DNA from: Ottelia alismoides
Lineage: Eukaryota > Streptophyta > Magnoliopsida > Alismatales > Hydrocharitaceae
Direction of reading: 5' to 3'
DNA length: 64,000 nucleotides
NCBI GenBank assembly: GCA_037367405.1
Contig: JAZKJV010003377.1
Location: 1-64,000, forward strand
Below, one piece after another: positions 43,067 to 53,270 of this stretch. Position numbers and translations under genes: made by a program. Within the stretch, counting starts at the first letter, position 1. Each line of letters begins with the position of its first letter. The notes under the pieces were generated by a model. It was not told where the DNA came from, ran no database searches, and saw nothing but the letters and a program-made list of their open reading frames with translations.

Positions 43067-45005
43067 CTCCCCCTCAAGATGGAGCATGCAATGCTCAGCT
43101 TGGACAAACATAAAGAAATCTCAACTCACAATACAAGACACTACAGACAATATCAACTCAACACACACAACGGCCAGCTGCTGTCGAGGATGTTGCTTTT
43201 CATGTCGTGCAGGCAAAGAGGACGAACGGGCTGGAGTGTGAGTCAGACTGAATCTCCTCGTCGGAAAGCATGTACTCTATATTGCGTCTGTCAGAGTCAC
43301 AGCAACTGAGATGAGTCTCCACATGGAGAACTCTGGCCCGCCACAACATGTAGACAATTGCTCCATCTCTGAAAGGGTCGAACTGAAAAAGGTCGTGGAA
43401 TGCAATCCTCGTCGGAGTCCACGGTCGCTGGAGAATGAAGTCTGGAAAATGTCTCCTCGTCGGAGAACTGGGTCTCTCCCATACTAGCTCAGAGAATGGG
43501 ATCTCTACTCTGGAGTCCCTATGAAACCGCATGAAAACCCTAACCCACATGGCATAGGGAAAGGGATCTCTACTCTGGAGTCCCTATAGATCACATGAAA
43601 ACCTTGGCCAAAACACAAAAGATGGGGACCACTGAAAAAGTGATGGCAAACATGTGCACATCAAAAAGAAGATCGCATACATGTGTGTCTGAAATGAAGA
43701 CTCGGAATCTAATCGTCGAGCCTGAAATCTGACAAAAATTGTAGAGTCTGAAATCTGGTTAGCCTGGGGAATCTGACATCTGAATTTGGAACATGCATGT
43801 GACTCTACACAATACTCCCCCTTTCTCCCATACTTGTCGGAACATCAACATCGACCAAGTTGGGAGAAGACAAGAAAATTGGGTAAAACATGAATCACAT
43901 AAGCCGTGTTAATTTCATTTTTTAACGGTTTTTCTTCTCGCGATTTTTTTCTTCAAATCATATTTTTCGGCTATTTCCTTTTTTAAAGTCGTTTCTTCTC
44001 TTCTTTTTTACGCGTACGGTTTTTTTGTATGCACCTCTTTTTCTCAAAACAAATATTTTTTTTAAATGAACCCAAATTTGGGCCCAAATAGTGTGCTCCC
44101 CCCTTAACAAAATACGGCCCACTTGGGCCTGTAATATGTAGCAATTTTTTTAATGTTTGGCCCTTATTTAGGGTTCCCTTGGGAACCCTCTCTCGAACGA
44201 ATCGTTGCCCCCCCCCCCCAATGAGGTTTTCTTCTTGTCGCTGATGGTGCCCCCTGGGAATTCGGGGGCTCCGCCTGGGGCTGCATATTGTGATGAAGAT
44301 GGTGTCGCATCTCCACCGGGAAGAAGTAGGCGAGGTGCCGCCTGGAGCCGGGGAGGTGCGAAGAAGGGGTCGCCTTCCTTGCAAGATATCTCCTGGAGCT
44401 CAAGAGGCCATCGCAGGAGGGGCTTGGAAGATCACCGCTTGGGCTCTGGATGTGCCATGGGCGGCGGCGCTGGAGCATCTTCGGAGGAGGTGCGACAAAG
44501 GAGATCTGAGAAGATCTCCGCCTGGGATTTGTGCTAGGATTAGCGCCATCAACATGCACTGCCTCTGCTTCTCCTTCTTGATCTTGGGGCAGTGCAGCAC
44601 CTGGAACTATGATGCGTCGCCGCAGGTGCTGGGATCTGGATGAGTGCCTTGTCGTTAGGATGTGTAGAGATGGCAGCCTGAGAACTGTTGATGCCGTCGC
44701 TACCTGGAACTGTTGCAGTAGTTCCACGAAGGCCATGGATGCGGAGGGCCATCTCATTCGACCTGAGGAAGCATGTTAGCTTGCTCGTGCGATGTTGGAG
44801 GAGGACATGCGGTCTGCATAAATGTCTAGCCGATGACGATGATTAGGGTTTCCAAAGAAACCCTAGAAAGCAAACCATAGAAAAAATATCGGAACCCTTG
44901 GACGAGTCTTGAACAACTGATCTTCATGAATAAATCTTCAAAAATAATCAAAATCGAATCTTGAAAAAAAAATAAGATCCTCGAGATCGACCCGATCTGA
45001 TGCCA

Positions 45006-45311
45006 TGTAAGAAAATAAGAATGCGGAAGCGAAATCAAAGAAAAAGATAAAAACATTAAGAACTCGGGAATTTAACGCGGAACCCTACTCCCTAAGGAGC
45101 AGGATGAAACCACGGGAGAACGCCTCAAAGGATTGATGTATGCATTGTACTTTCTCACTGGATACAAGGGGTGAGGGGCTTCTTATATAGCCCTCATTGA
45201 GTCTCCGCATCCCACAACTGTGGACTAAACAACTGGATGGGTAAATGGATCCTGGCGGGATCCATTTACCCATCTCCCACATAAGTGACGCATTCAAAAC
45301 ATATTCCAACA
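45006..45311 (-). repeat. 5' LTR of family T copy 3
   Basis: TGTAAGAAAATAAG...ATTCCAACA; matches 42754-43066. TATA-like TTATATAG at 45183-45190. Confidence 0.85.
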
Positions 45312-45316
45312 CAACT

Positions 45317-45425
45317 TGATCCTCATGGAGTAGGGTTCCACGTAAAAACTAGAGCGTTTCATGTTTTCATTTCTTTATTTTATTGTTTTGATTATCGATT
45401 TTGCTTCCACGTTTATATTTCAACA
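45317..45425 (+). repeat. 5' LTR of family T copy 2, second part
   Basis: TGATCCTCATGGAGTAGG to TTTATATTTCAACA, followed by the primer site TGGTATTACAAG. Matches 49692-49801 of the 3' LTR. Confidence 0.85.
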
Positions 45426-45647
45426 TGGTATTACAAGGGGTACGATTCTGAGCGTTTTCAAAGAGTTATGATTTATTATTTCAATGCCCATTATCGTTCA
45501 AAGATTTGTTCAAGTTCGAGTTTAATGCTTTATTTTGCGCAACTCTAATTCTGCAAGAAAAAAATCAGGTGTGTTCCAAGCATCCAGACCATGCTCGATT
45601 ACGAGCTTTGAAGAGTTTCTGAAACCATAGTTCGACACCACAGCAAT

Positions 45648-46845
45648 TAGGGGTGCACATGGATCGGATAAAATCCGTAATTCGATCCAATCCGTTGTCA
45701 TTGGATTGGATCGGTTTGGATTTATAAGTCTAATGGATCGGATCGGATTAAACTTTTACAAATCCGTTCATTTTAGGATCGGATCGGATTTTTGTCAAAA
45801 TCCGATCCGATCCAATCCGTTAATCCGTTAATAAATAAATATATAATATATAAAAATTCATTTGTTGTTATTAGAGCATGTCATATATTTAATTTTATTT
45901 GAAAGCTATGTGTAAATATCCAAACTACTCACATTTATAGTTTACACCCAATCGTACTTGTTAGAAACCCCCTTAGACCACCCCATCAGTTGGTTTAAAA
46001 AAAGTAATAGTTACCCGCAGTGTCCTTCACATCCTTCCATTTTATCAAAGAAAACATCTTTCTTAAAAAAGCATACCTAAACTCAAAACCCCCTTTGGGC
46101 CCCTTTCAAACGAAACACCCACCCGGATGTCACACCTCTCCTCCCTCGAAAGTACATATCTCCGCTGGTTGCCACCCTTGTCTCCAACCGCGCATATGCT
46201 GCCAGATCTCCCTCGTGTATGCGCAACCAAACCTCCATTGCGCACGGCATCCAAACCTTGTCCTCGGCTCTCTCAGACCTCCCTCACGCTACGGCCAAGC
46301 ACCTAAGGCGCCTCTTTCCAACATCGTGCCATCGCGCATGGTCCTCGTCCCAAACCTCCCTCGTGCATAACCCTCCCTCTCGCACCGCGTAGTCAAGCAG
46401 GTCGGTTGCAGGTTAGTTGTAGTTCTTATTTGATATACACAAACTTGCAATTTTATTAAAAGTCAACGTGATACTTCTATAATTTCTACAAATTATAGGT
46501 ACGTTATGTATATTTAGTTATACAATTATTGTTCATACTAAATCAATAACAAGCATATATTTTTTGTTTTCCAAAAAATAACTATCATTTTCTTTAATAC
46601 TCTCAATTTTAGAACCATGATTCAAATGTTGAGGTCTAATGTGCTACAAACTTAATCACAGCCTATGATGAGATAGTAGGTGAGCATTAAAAATCCGATC
46701 CAATCCATGATCCGATGGATTGGATTGGATTGGATTTGCATGTTTAATGGATTGGATTGGATTGGAAAAATAAAAAATCCGTTGAGTATGGATTGAACAC
46801 GGATTATGCCAAAATCCGATCCAATCCGATCCATGTTCACCCCTA
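45648..46845. mobile_element. hAT-like element, TAGGGGTG ends, GGATTGGATC-rich (family V)
   Basis: 1198 bp; ends TAGGGGTGCACATGGATCGG / CCGATCCATGTTCACCCCTA; flanks ACAGCAAT (45640-45647) and ACGGAAAT (46846-46853), 6 of 8. TAGGGGTG ends are common in plant hAT elements. Subterminal ATCCGATCC and GGATTGGAT words. Middle 46020-46380 is GC-richer and unidentified. Confidence 0.82.
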
Positions 46846-46853
46846 ACGGAAAT

Positions 46854-48192
46854 GGCCAGGGTTTATTCATAAAACCCTAGATCCAGACTGTCTCATGCCA
46901 CCATCATCTCTGAGCTTCTTGTCGAATCCTGATCTCCAAGCCCCATAGATGCAAGCCTCTTATTCCAAGCATCTGATAAGTCAACAATCAAGCAATATGG
47001 TATGGTTTCATTGTTGAACCCTAAATCTCAGAGAAGTTCTACTCCAGCAAGACAACCAATTCTCGAAAAAGAAAGAAGAAAATGAAGAAAGAGGGATCCA
47101 CGCGTAGTTCTCACACATCCACACAGGTGATCGACCTCAAGCAGTTCCCGAGTGCGCACAGATCCAAGGAGAAAAACCCTAATCATAGAAGAAGAAAGAA
47201 GAAGCATGAAAGTCCCCCTATGTGAGCCCCGATCCTTTTAGTCCCCTCCTTGCTCGCAAACTCTTTACACGAGACCTCCTACTCCGACGAGGACCTCCAG
47301 GCATGCAACTACTACTCGACTTTTCTCTGCTCCAAGCAACGCCAAGGAGGTTCCCAACATCATTCCCTTCCAAGCGGAGGTTCTTGAATTCCTCCACGGT
47401 GGAGTCGAAATCCCCAATGTGCCTCTCGTGCTTCTTGAAGATCCAAAAGAAGTCGAAGAAGAAGGAACTGCACCTTCGGTGAAAGAAGAATATCATGCGA
47501 CCCCTATCCCCAAACATCGCCAACCTTCTCCAGGCAGATTTGCACCACCCAGGCTCCTTAGCAGTTCAGAATCCATGCGCCAACTAGTTCCTACTCCAAG
47601 CACCGCCTCATACCCTCTAGGCAACGCTACACGCGATCAGCCCTAGACTTCACGCATTACCAGGAGGCGGCGAGTCTTGCATCTTCAGGTGGCGACGAGC
47701 ATTATTTTGTGATAAGCCATCGCCTCTTCGCATAAACTACTAATGGCAGCGACTTCACATGTGCCCCCATCAAGTGATCTAATTTGGGTTCATAATTGCG
47801 GGAATCCTAAATAGCGTACAGCCACTCCAAACAAAATTCTCTTGAAATTTTTGTAAAGGCCCAAGAGAGGCCCTGTGCAAAACAAAAAAGGAAGGGCCCA
47901 ATGGCCCAACTGTGGGCCGGTATGTCGCTTACTATAAAAAAAGAAAGACGGGAGATTACAGACCCAACAGTGGGTTGAAGTAAAAAAAGAGAAGTGAACG
48001 AACTAAGAGAGAGAGAGAGAGAGAGAGTGTGTTGAAACGAAAAAAGGGGACGGTAGTACAAAAAGCAGTGCAAAAAAAAGAATAACCAAAAAAAGGTTGT
48101 ATACAAAAAAGATAAAAAAGCACACACAAAAAAGGAAAAAATATATATGTTTTGTTTTGGTTTCTCCCCACTTGATGATCCATGCTTTTATT
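46854..48192 (+). other. interior of family T copy 2
   Basis: AAACCCTAG leader-like start, then mixed sequence; frames at 47222-47646 have no known domain. (GA)n run at 48006-48027. Purine-rich A/G stretch 47930-48160 parallels 29520-29760 of copy 1. Confidence 0.55.
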
Positions 48193-48200
48193 CTATAAGG

Positions 48201-48664
48201 CAATGTTGCAGAAGTCGGTATTCCGTATTCAGTCAAAGTTGTCACTGAATAGAGAATAATCAGTATTCGGACAACTATTCGGAATTATTCGGTTTTGTAT
48301 TTTTAAATTATTTTTTATTTAAAATGATTTTTAACACATATATTCTTATATATTTATACATATATTATCACCAATCAATAAAAATCCAAGATAAAAGTAT
48401 CCATTAACAACATACATATAAAGAGCTTTGACATTTTTGATAATATCATGACGAATGGTAATTCTTGAGAATTTAAAAAAATAAAAAAAATCCAACAGTT
48501 AACTACCAATCAGCCGAATAGTCAGCCAGTCGGCTGAATAGTCGAACCGACTATTTGGTTAGGCCAACTATTTTCTGACTAAAGGCTATTCAATGGGGAA
48601 CACCCCCCCCCACCTCAAAGTCGGACCGAATAGTCGACCTAATCAGTCGACTCCTGCAACATTG
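48201..48664. mobile_element. hAT-like MITE (family II variant)
   Basis: 464 bp, ends CAATGTTGCAGAAGTCGG / GTCGACTCCTGCAACATTG; flanks CTATAAGG (48193-48200) and CTATCAAG (48665-48672), 6 of 8. Keeps GTCACTGAATAGAGAATAAT like other family II left arms, but its subterminal word is AATAGTCG rather than ATGCGG. Confidence 0.83.
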
Positions 48665-49513
48665 CTATCAAGCATGGGAGAAAGAGGGAGTTTGATAGGG
48701 CATATATTCTTCTTCTTGAGATATATATACAGGACTTCTATTGCACGTCCACGACTGACATACCAGTACTCCAGACTATTAATGTTATCAGTCATCTTCA
48801 CCGAGCATTGACTACTTAGTCAGGGTGTCTCTATCCTCGACTACTACTTCGTACTGGATTTTCTTCCTTTATAGTGACTCTAATCCAGGCATGACATGGT
48901 TGTCTAATGCAGTACAAAATAGTCTTGTTGTAATTTTATTTTTGGTATTTTTTATTATTAAAAAAAATCAAAAGTCACGATCTTGAGATGTGTCTTTTGG
49001 ATTTAGATGTGTCTTTTAGGTGAAAGATTGCATCTTTTAAGGGTTAAATCCTTATATAAAGCAACCTACTCATTTGTAATAGAAGATGAAATGAAGTAAT
49101 ACTTGAGCAGCCATTGGCTTTATCCTCCTTTCCCCTTTGAATTTCTTTCTTTTCTTAAATCCTCCAATCAAATTATTCTCCCTTGTCTTCTCCCTTCCAA
49201 CGCAGGTTGGCATGCTCCTCCATATCCCCCCACCCTTATTTCTTCTTTTCCCACCCCTCAACAATTCTTCCCTTAATTTAGATAGCATCATTGTCGCATC
49301 GACTACTGCAGGCACAATTGATGCTCTTTCCAGGTGACATGATCTTCGCAGACCCGTCCTCGAGCGAGGTCTTCTAACAATTGCGATTACTTCAAATGAG
49401 TGTCGCCGAGTGGAGTGTCTTTATCCCCATCTCTTTCGGATGTATCGAGTGAAGATATATTGTATATTTTTCTTTTGTTACAAGCTGCAGCTTTCTCAAC
49501 TCCAGAGGGGGAG

Positions 49514-49801
49514 TATTGGAGTATGTAATAGAGGGGTAATCGGATATCTCCAAGATCCAATTACCACCCACTCATGTTTAATTTCGCATCTACTATTTGT
49601 GGGAATCTGGCCTGTCTGTGGGGCTATATAAGGAGCTCCACACATCATGCACTCATCCCGAAGCCCATAGACGCCTTCTCCAGTGGTTTTATCCTGTTCC
49701 TCATGGAATAGGGTTCCACGTAAAATCTGAGCATTCCATTATTTCATTTCTTTATTTATAGTTTTAATTATCAATTTTACTTCCACGTTTACATTTCAAC
49801 A
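49514..49801 (+). repeat. 3' LTR of family T copy 2
   Basis: TATTGGAGTATG...TTTCAACA, after polypurine tract AGAGGGGGAG. TATA box CTATATAAG at 49624-49632. The only uninterrupted LTR of this copy and thus the reference for the nested insertion. Confidence 0.87.
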
Positions 49802-49815
49802 GTTTTCAAATATCT

Positions 49816-50099
49816 TAATTTTCGGATGGTTAGATGATAAGATAAGAGAAAACCCCTTAAGAAGATTTGGTCATTTGCAAAGGAGGTCGGTCGATGCACT
49901 AGTTAGAAGATGTGAGTTTTCGAATGTTGAGCCAGTTAAGAGAGGGTGAGGAAAAATCAAGAACTGTTGGAATGAGACTTACTAAGGGATCTTAGTTTTT
50001 GAATCTAAGCTATAGAATGACCCAAGATAGATCTGAATGGAGGCAAAGAATCCATGTAACCGGCCCTACTTAATGTGAAAAGGCTTTGTTGTTATTTTT
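49816..50099 (+). mobile_element. 5'-truncated RTE-type LINE 3' end
   Basis: Diverged copy of 23708-24009: RKPLKKIWSFAKEVGR-type text, GACCCAAGATAGATCTGAATG, CGGCCCTACTTAATGTG, GTTGTTATTTTT tail. Perfect 14-bp target copy GTTTTCAAATATCT (49802-49815, 50100-50113). It entered directly beside the LTR of family T copy 2, within that element's own 5-bp duplication. Confidence 0.88.
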
Positions 50100-50113
50100 G
50101 TTTTCAAATATCT

Positions 50114-51290
50114 CTCAATAGACTATTGTGTACATGATATTACGATATATGTGATGTAGTGTACTATTAATGTGCTACATACATCCTTCTTGATTAGATC
50201 GTAATTCTATATTGCTTATTACACTACAAAATCACTTTTTTGAATCATTTCTAAAACTCTCACTTATGTCTATGTCGAATCCCTATCTCTCTCACACATT
50301 GTATATATCCTAATCTTAACTAAATACTGATCTAAAATTTAGGTGTGCACCAGTTTGAGTGCATACCCCTTTTCCCCAAAAAGATATCCCTGGCATATAT
50401 CTTTCCAAAGCCAACCATCATATCAATATTAATATGTTATACGGTGATGAGAGGAAATTGGGGTTGCCAAGCTTTCGGAGGGGAAGAGGGGGATGCAAGG
50501 AAATTTGGGGCATCAAACTTTTGGAGGGGAAGAGAGGGAATGCAGAGGGGTTAGGGATTTGAGCATTGGACGGAGCATGTACGACAGCGGTATCCCTACA
50601 CATTGGTGGTTGGATCTATATAGAAGGAAGATGGGAGCATCAAGCTTGTAGGAGGGGGAGCGGAAGGGAGGTGATGGATTTAGGATTGGAGGGTCAGGGT
50701 ACAATGTTATTACCCCTATTTCTTAGGGGTGAATTAAATTTCGGAAAGTGATCTCTACCCCACGTAACAATAAAGTGTGTTCTGTGTTCTCTAATTAGGG
50801 TTTCTAAGCACTTTTGCATTACACTATGCATCCTAGGAGAGGATTCAAGCGGGCACTTCATCCACATGCTAAAACATCTATCACAAAAAATATTAAAAGA
50901 CAATCTTGAAGATATAAAAGAGAATATTAGAACCTTGCTGGAAGCAAGAAGTGTGTTTTTTTTCTTATTATTACAGCTTCTTTAACAGTTTTTACAAGAC
51001 ATTATGAATCCACGGAGAGGATTAAGGCCGGCACTTCAATAAACAAAGTTTCATTGTTGAGTGAAAAATGGGAAATGAGAAGAAGATACATGAATTCTTC
51101 AAAAATTGGGGTCAGAGCCAATTACCGTTTTCCCCTGCATGCATCTGAAGACTTGGACTTCGAATCCTTTAATTCATTTTTTTGTTTATTCAGCTGAAGA
51201 GACCTAATCAATATATTCGTTGTATCTGTCTTTATTATCTGTTCCTCTGCACAAAGACCATGAAATAAATCTGATAAACTAAGGCACCTA
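50114..51290. other. unassigned sequence
   Basis: AT-rich with a G-rich stretch 50455-50700 that repeats GGAGGGGAAGAGRGGG and AAATTTGGGGCATCAAACTT / GGGAGCATCAAGCTTGTAGG. Overlapping plus frames at 50345-50562 come from this composition; no gene called. Confidence 0.45.
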
Positions 51291-51308
51291 AATAAATCCT
51301 GCTCCAAC

Positions 51309-51344
51309 AACAACAAAGCCTTTTCCCACAATTAAGTAGGAAAC
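51309..51344 (-). mobile_element. 36-bp RTE/Au tail insertion
   Basis: Minus strand GTTTCCTACTTAATTGTGGG, then AAAAGGCTTTGTTGTT: only the last three dozen bases of an RTE LINE. Flanked by a perfect 18-bp repeat AATAAATCCTGCTCCAAC (51291-51308, 51345-51362). Confidence 0.88.
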
Positions 51345-51362
51345 AATAAATCCTGCTCCAAC

Positions 51363-51903
51363 TGAAAAAAATAAAAAAGACATCAACAATTTGGTAAATA
51401 GGATGCCACTGGTGAGCTTCTTTTGGAGGCGATATACATCAAGCAAAAGGGAAAAAATCCTAACCAGTTCCACTATAAAGAGGTGTCCACCTCCCCAAAA
51501 AGCAAAGCCGCCGCCGACTTGGGCACCATATCAACATCCTCTCAAGCATGGGCGTTGCAGGGTTAATTAGTCATGCATCGGCATTGTTTATTTAAACTTA
51601 CTAAGAATTGAAATGATTATTGGGACCTCTCAATAATGCAAATAATTAGTGAGTATTCAATTTTGATTGTAGTCCCTTACCTATAAAAACTTGGATTGTG
51701 AATAGCGAGAGATCTAAATAGAGATCAGCTTTCAAATTTGTATTAAGAATAATATAAAAAAATAGCCCGCTATTAGGTGCACCTTCCAAGAGGTAAAACA
51801 GCCACCACTTCTTAGCATGTTGTTGAAAGGCTATAAAGTATTGTACATGTACATTTTTGTTTGTTTAAATAAAATCTGGATAGCATTCCAAGTTGGAATC
51901 CCT

Positions 51904-51958
<55 letters not shown>

Positions 51959-52188
51959 TTATATGGTGATGTTGGCGATGTAGAATTTTTTTCTTTCTTA
52001 TATTATTCAAGACAGTATGCAAGGAAGTACTCAGGGTTTTCTATACATCATCTTTCAAATTTATTCTAACTTATCCTTGTTAAAGCAGCTTGTTCAGACT
52101 TTTTATGTGGAATTATATAAAAAAATTGGAATATGAAGGTAAACATCTTAATTTCTTTGATGTCATATAATCACATACCTCTTACATA
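51363..52188. repeat. unassigned sequence with (CT)14(AT)10
   Basis: Dinucleotide run (CT)n at 51911-51938 followed by (AT)n to 51958. The remainder is AT-rich with no recognised feature. Confidence 0.8.
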
Positions 52189-52199
52189 AAGGTGTTAGG

Positions 52200-52397
52200 A
52201 TTCACTGGGAAATTTGGACATCATGCAACAGTGTTATTTTTTCATCAAATCGATTTTATATTGAGAATGTAATCTACCATATCAAGACACTCTTCGAGTC
52301 AAGGCCCATGTAAGGTAACATTGGTATTTTTCCAATAGATAAATATACTCGGGGAGGACACCTTTGCGGGTTCCCCTTCTTTTAACTCGAAAAAAAC
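52200..52397 (+). mobile_element. L1 3' end, 198 bp
   Basis: Tail of ORF2 (CYFFIKSILY-ECNLPYQDTLRV), 3' UTR (GAGGACACCTTTGCGGGTTC) and poly-A (AAAAAAAC). Perfect 11-bp target copies AAAGGTGTTAG (52189-52199, 52398-52408). Confidence 0.88.
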
Positions 52398-52408
52398 AAA
52401 GGTGTTAG

Positions 52409-53146
52409 TTTGGTGTGTCTAAGAACCTCACCCTTCAATCTACATCAATTGATATTGAAGCATGGTATTCAAATTGTTGTCACGCTTTTGTGATTGTATA
52501 GACTACTTCCAAAGATTGAAAAGCGAGAGATCGCCAACCATCTTAGCCTCACCGCTGCTTGAAGGGTTTTCGAGCCTCCTTCCATGAGTCTTGTACAAAT
52601 TTCTACGATTCTAGTATGAAGATTGGCATATCTTGTTTTGAGTATCTGCAAAGTCTATATTTTGATAGAGAGGTGATTCGAGCCTAAAAGAGTAGGAGTT
52701 AACGTGGCATATCAAAGCGTCTTTCGACATTGTACCATTATATGCCAACAATGTCATCATCCCAGCTTTTACTAAGGGAGAGGTCGTCTCCATGAAACCT
52801 ATACTTGTCATGAGATCTACAATTATGGAATAAACCAATACTTTAGAAGTGAAGTCTGATTATGGTATGAAAAATCTAGCTTCGAGATAGCATCTAATTA
52901 CGGTATGAAAAGGCTAGCCTCAAGACGGTTGAGGCATACGCCTCGAGGCGGACATCTCAAATGGTTTTGAAGAGGCATCCGCCTCAAAAGGTCGAAGCGG
53001 TCCTAAGGCAGCGAGGCGAGGCAATGCATCCTCGGATGCAGAAATTTTGACACTTTTTTCCATTTAAAACCTTGCAATTACCTTTCTTTCAGCTTTTTTC
53101 CGACGTAAAAGATCATATAATTTACCAATTGGTGGTATTGTTGAAT
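52409..53146. other. unassigned sequence with a family III-like arm
   Basis: Two diverged copies of CTRATTAYGGTATGAAAARNCTAGC (52857, 52895 areas), then 52920-53035 with ACGCCTCGAGGCGGA and GGTTTTGAAGAGGCATCCGCC, resembling the arms of the hAT-like element at 34653-35496. No ends fixed. Confidence 0.5.
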
Positions 53147-53270
53147 TCACCCACTCCAATGGTCTGGTGGTAGTGCAATAACGCAGTCTGCCTACCACCC
53201 ATAAGACCAGGGTTCAGATCCCTCCATGTGAAGGTTGCGTTAGCTGAAAATAGGATTTATGTGTTTATAA
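53147..53270 (+). repeat. tRNA-derived SINE-like head (pol III promoter)
   Basis: A-box-like TGGTCTGGTGG (53160-53170) and B box GGTTCAGATCC (53211-53221) spaced 40 bp apart, the internal promoter of tRNA genes and tRNA-derived SINEs. It does not fold into a clean tRNA, so a SINE head is more likely. 3' end and target copy not recognised. Confidence 0.6.

Larger units (their letters stand above)
42754..45311 (-). mobile_element. non-coding LTR retrotransposon, family T copy 3
   Basis: 2558 bp on the minus strand: LTRs 42754-43066 (313 bp) and 45006-45311 (306 bp), polypurine tract as CTCCCCCTCAAGA at 43067-43079, primer site as GATCTGATGCCA at 44994-45005 (TGGCATCAGATC on the element strand, two changes from standard). 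Flanks CATCC (42749-42753) and CAACT (45312-45316), weak. It inserted into the 5' LTR of copy 2. Interior layout follows copy 1 in reverse, including the near-duplicate GGAGTCCCTAT...ATGAAAACC block (43510-43610), the TCTGA-rich block (43680-43790) and the telltale GGGTTTCC..AAACCCT block (44846-44870). No protein recognised; the minus frame 44164-44757 follows GC content only. Confidence 0.88.
42556..49801 (+). mobile_element. non-coding LTR retrotransposon, family T copy 2, with nested insertions
   Basis: LTRs 42556-42753 plus 45317-45425 (307 bp, split) and 49514-49801 (288 bp; first base pair TA instead of TG), primer site TGGTATTACAAG at 45426-45437, polypurine tract AGAGGGGGAG (49504-49513) and 5-bp flanks GCTTT (42551-42555) and GTTTT (49802-49806). 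Its 5' LTR holds a relative (42754-45311, minus) and the interior two hAT-like elements (45648-46845, 48201-48664). The interior has no retrotransposon protein; the block TGGGAGAAAGAGGGAG (48676-48691) corresponds to one in copies 1 and 3. Confidence 0.85.

Noticed and set aside
44164..44757. 197-codon minus frame as a protein of family T copy 3
   Set aside because: No domain, low-complexity composition, and it is not kept in copies 1 or 2.
53160..53221. Functional tRNA gene
   Set aside because: A and B boxes are present but the acceptor and anticodon stems do not pair; SINE head preferred.
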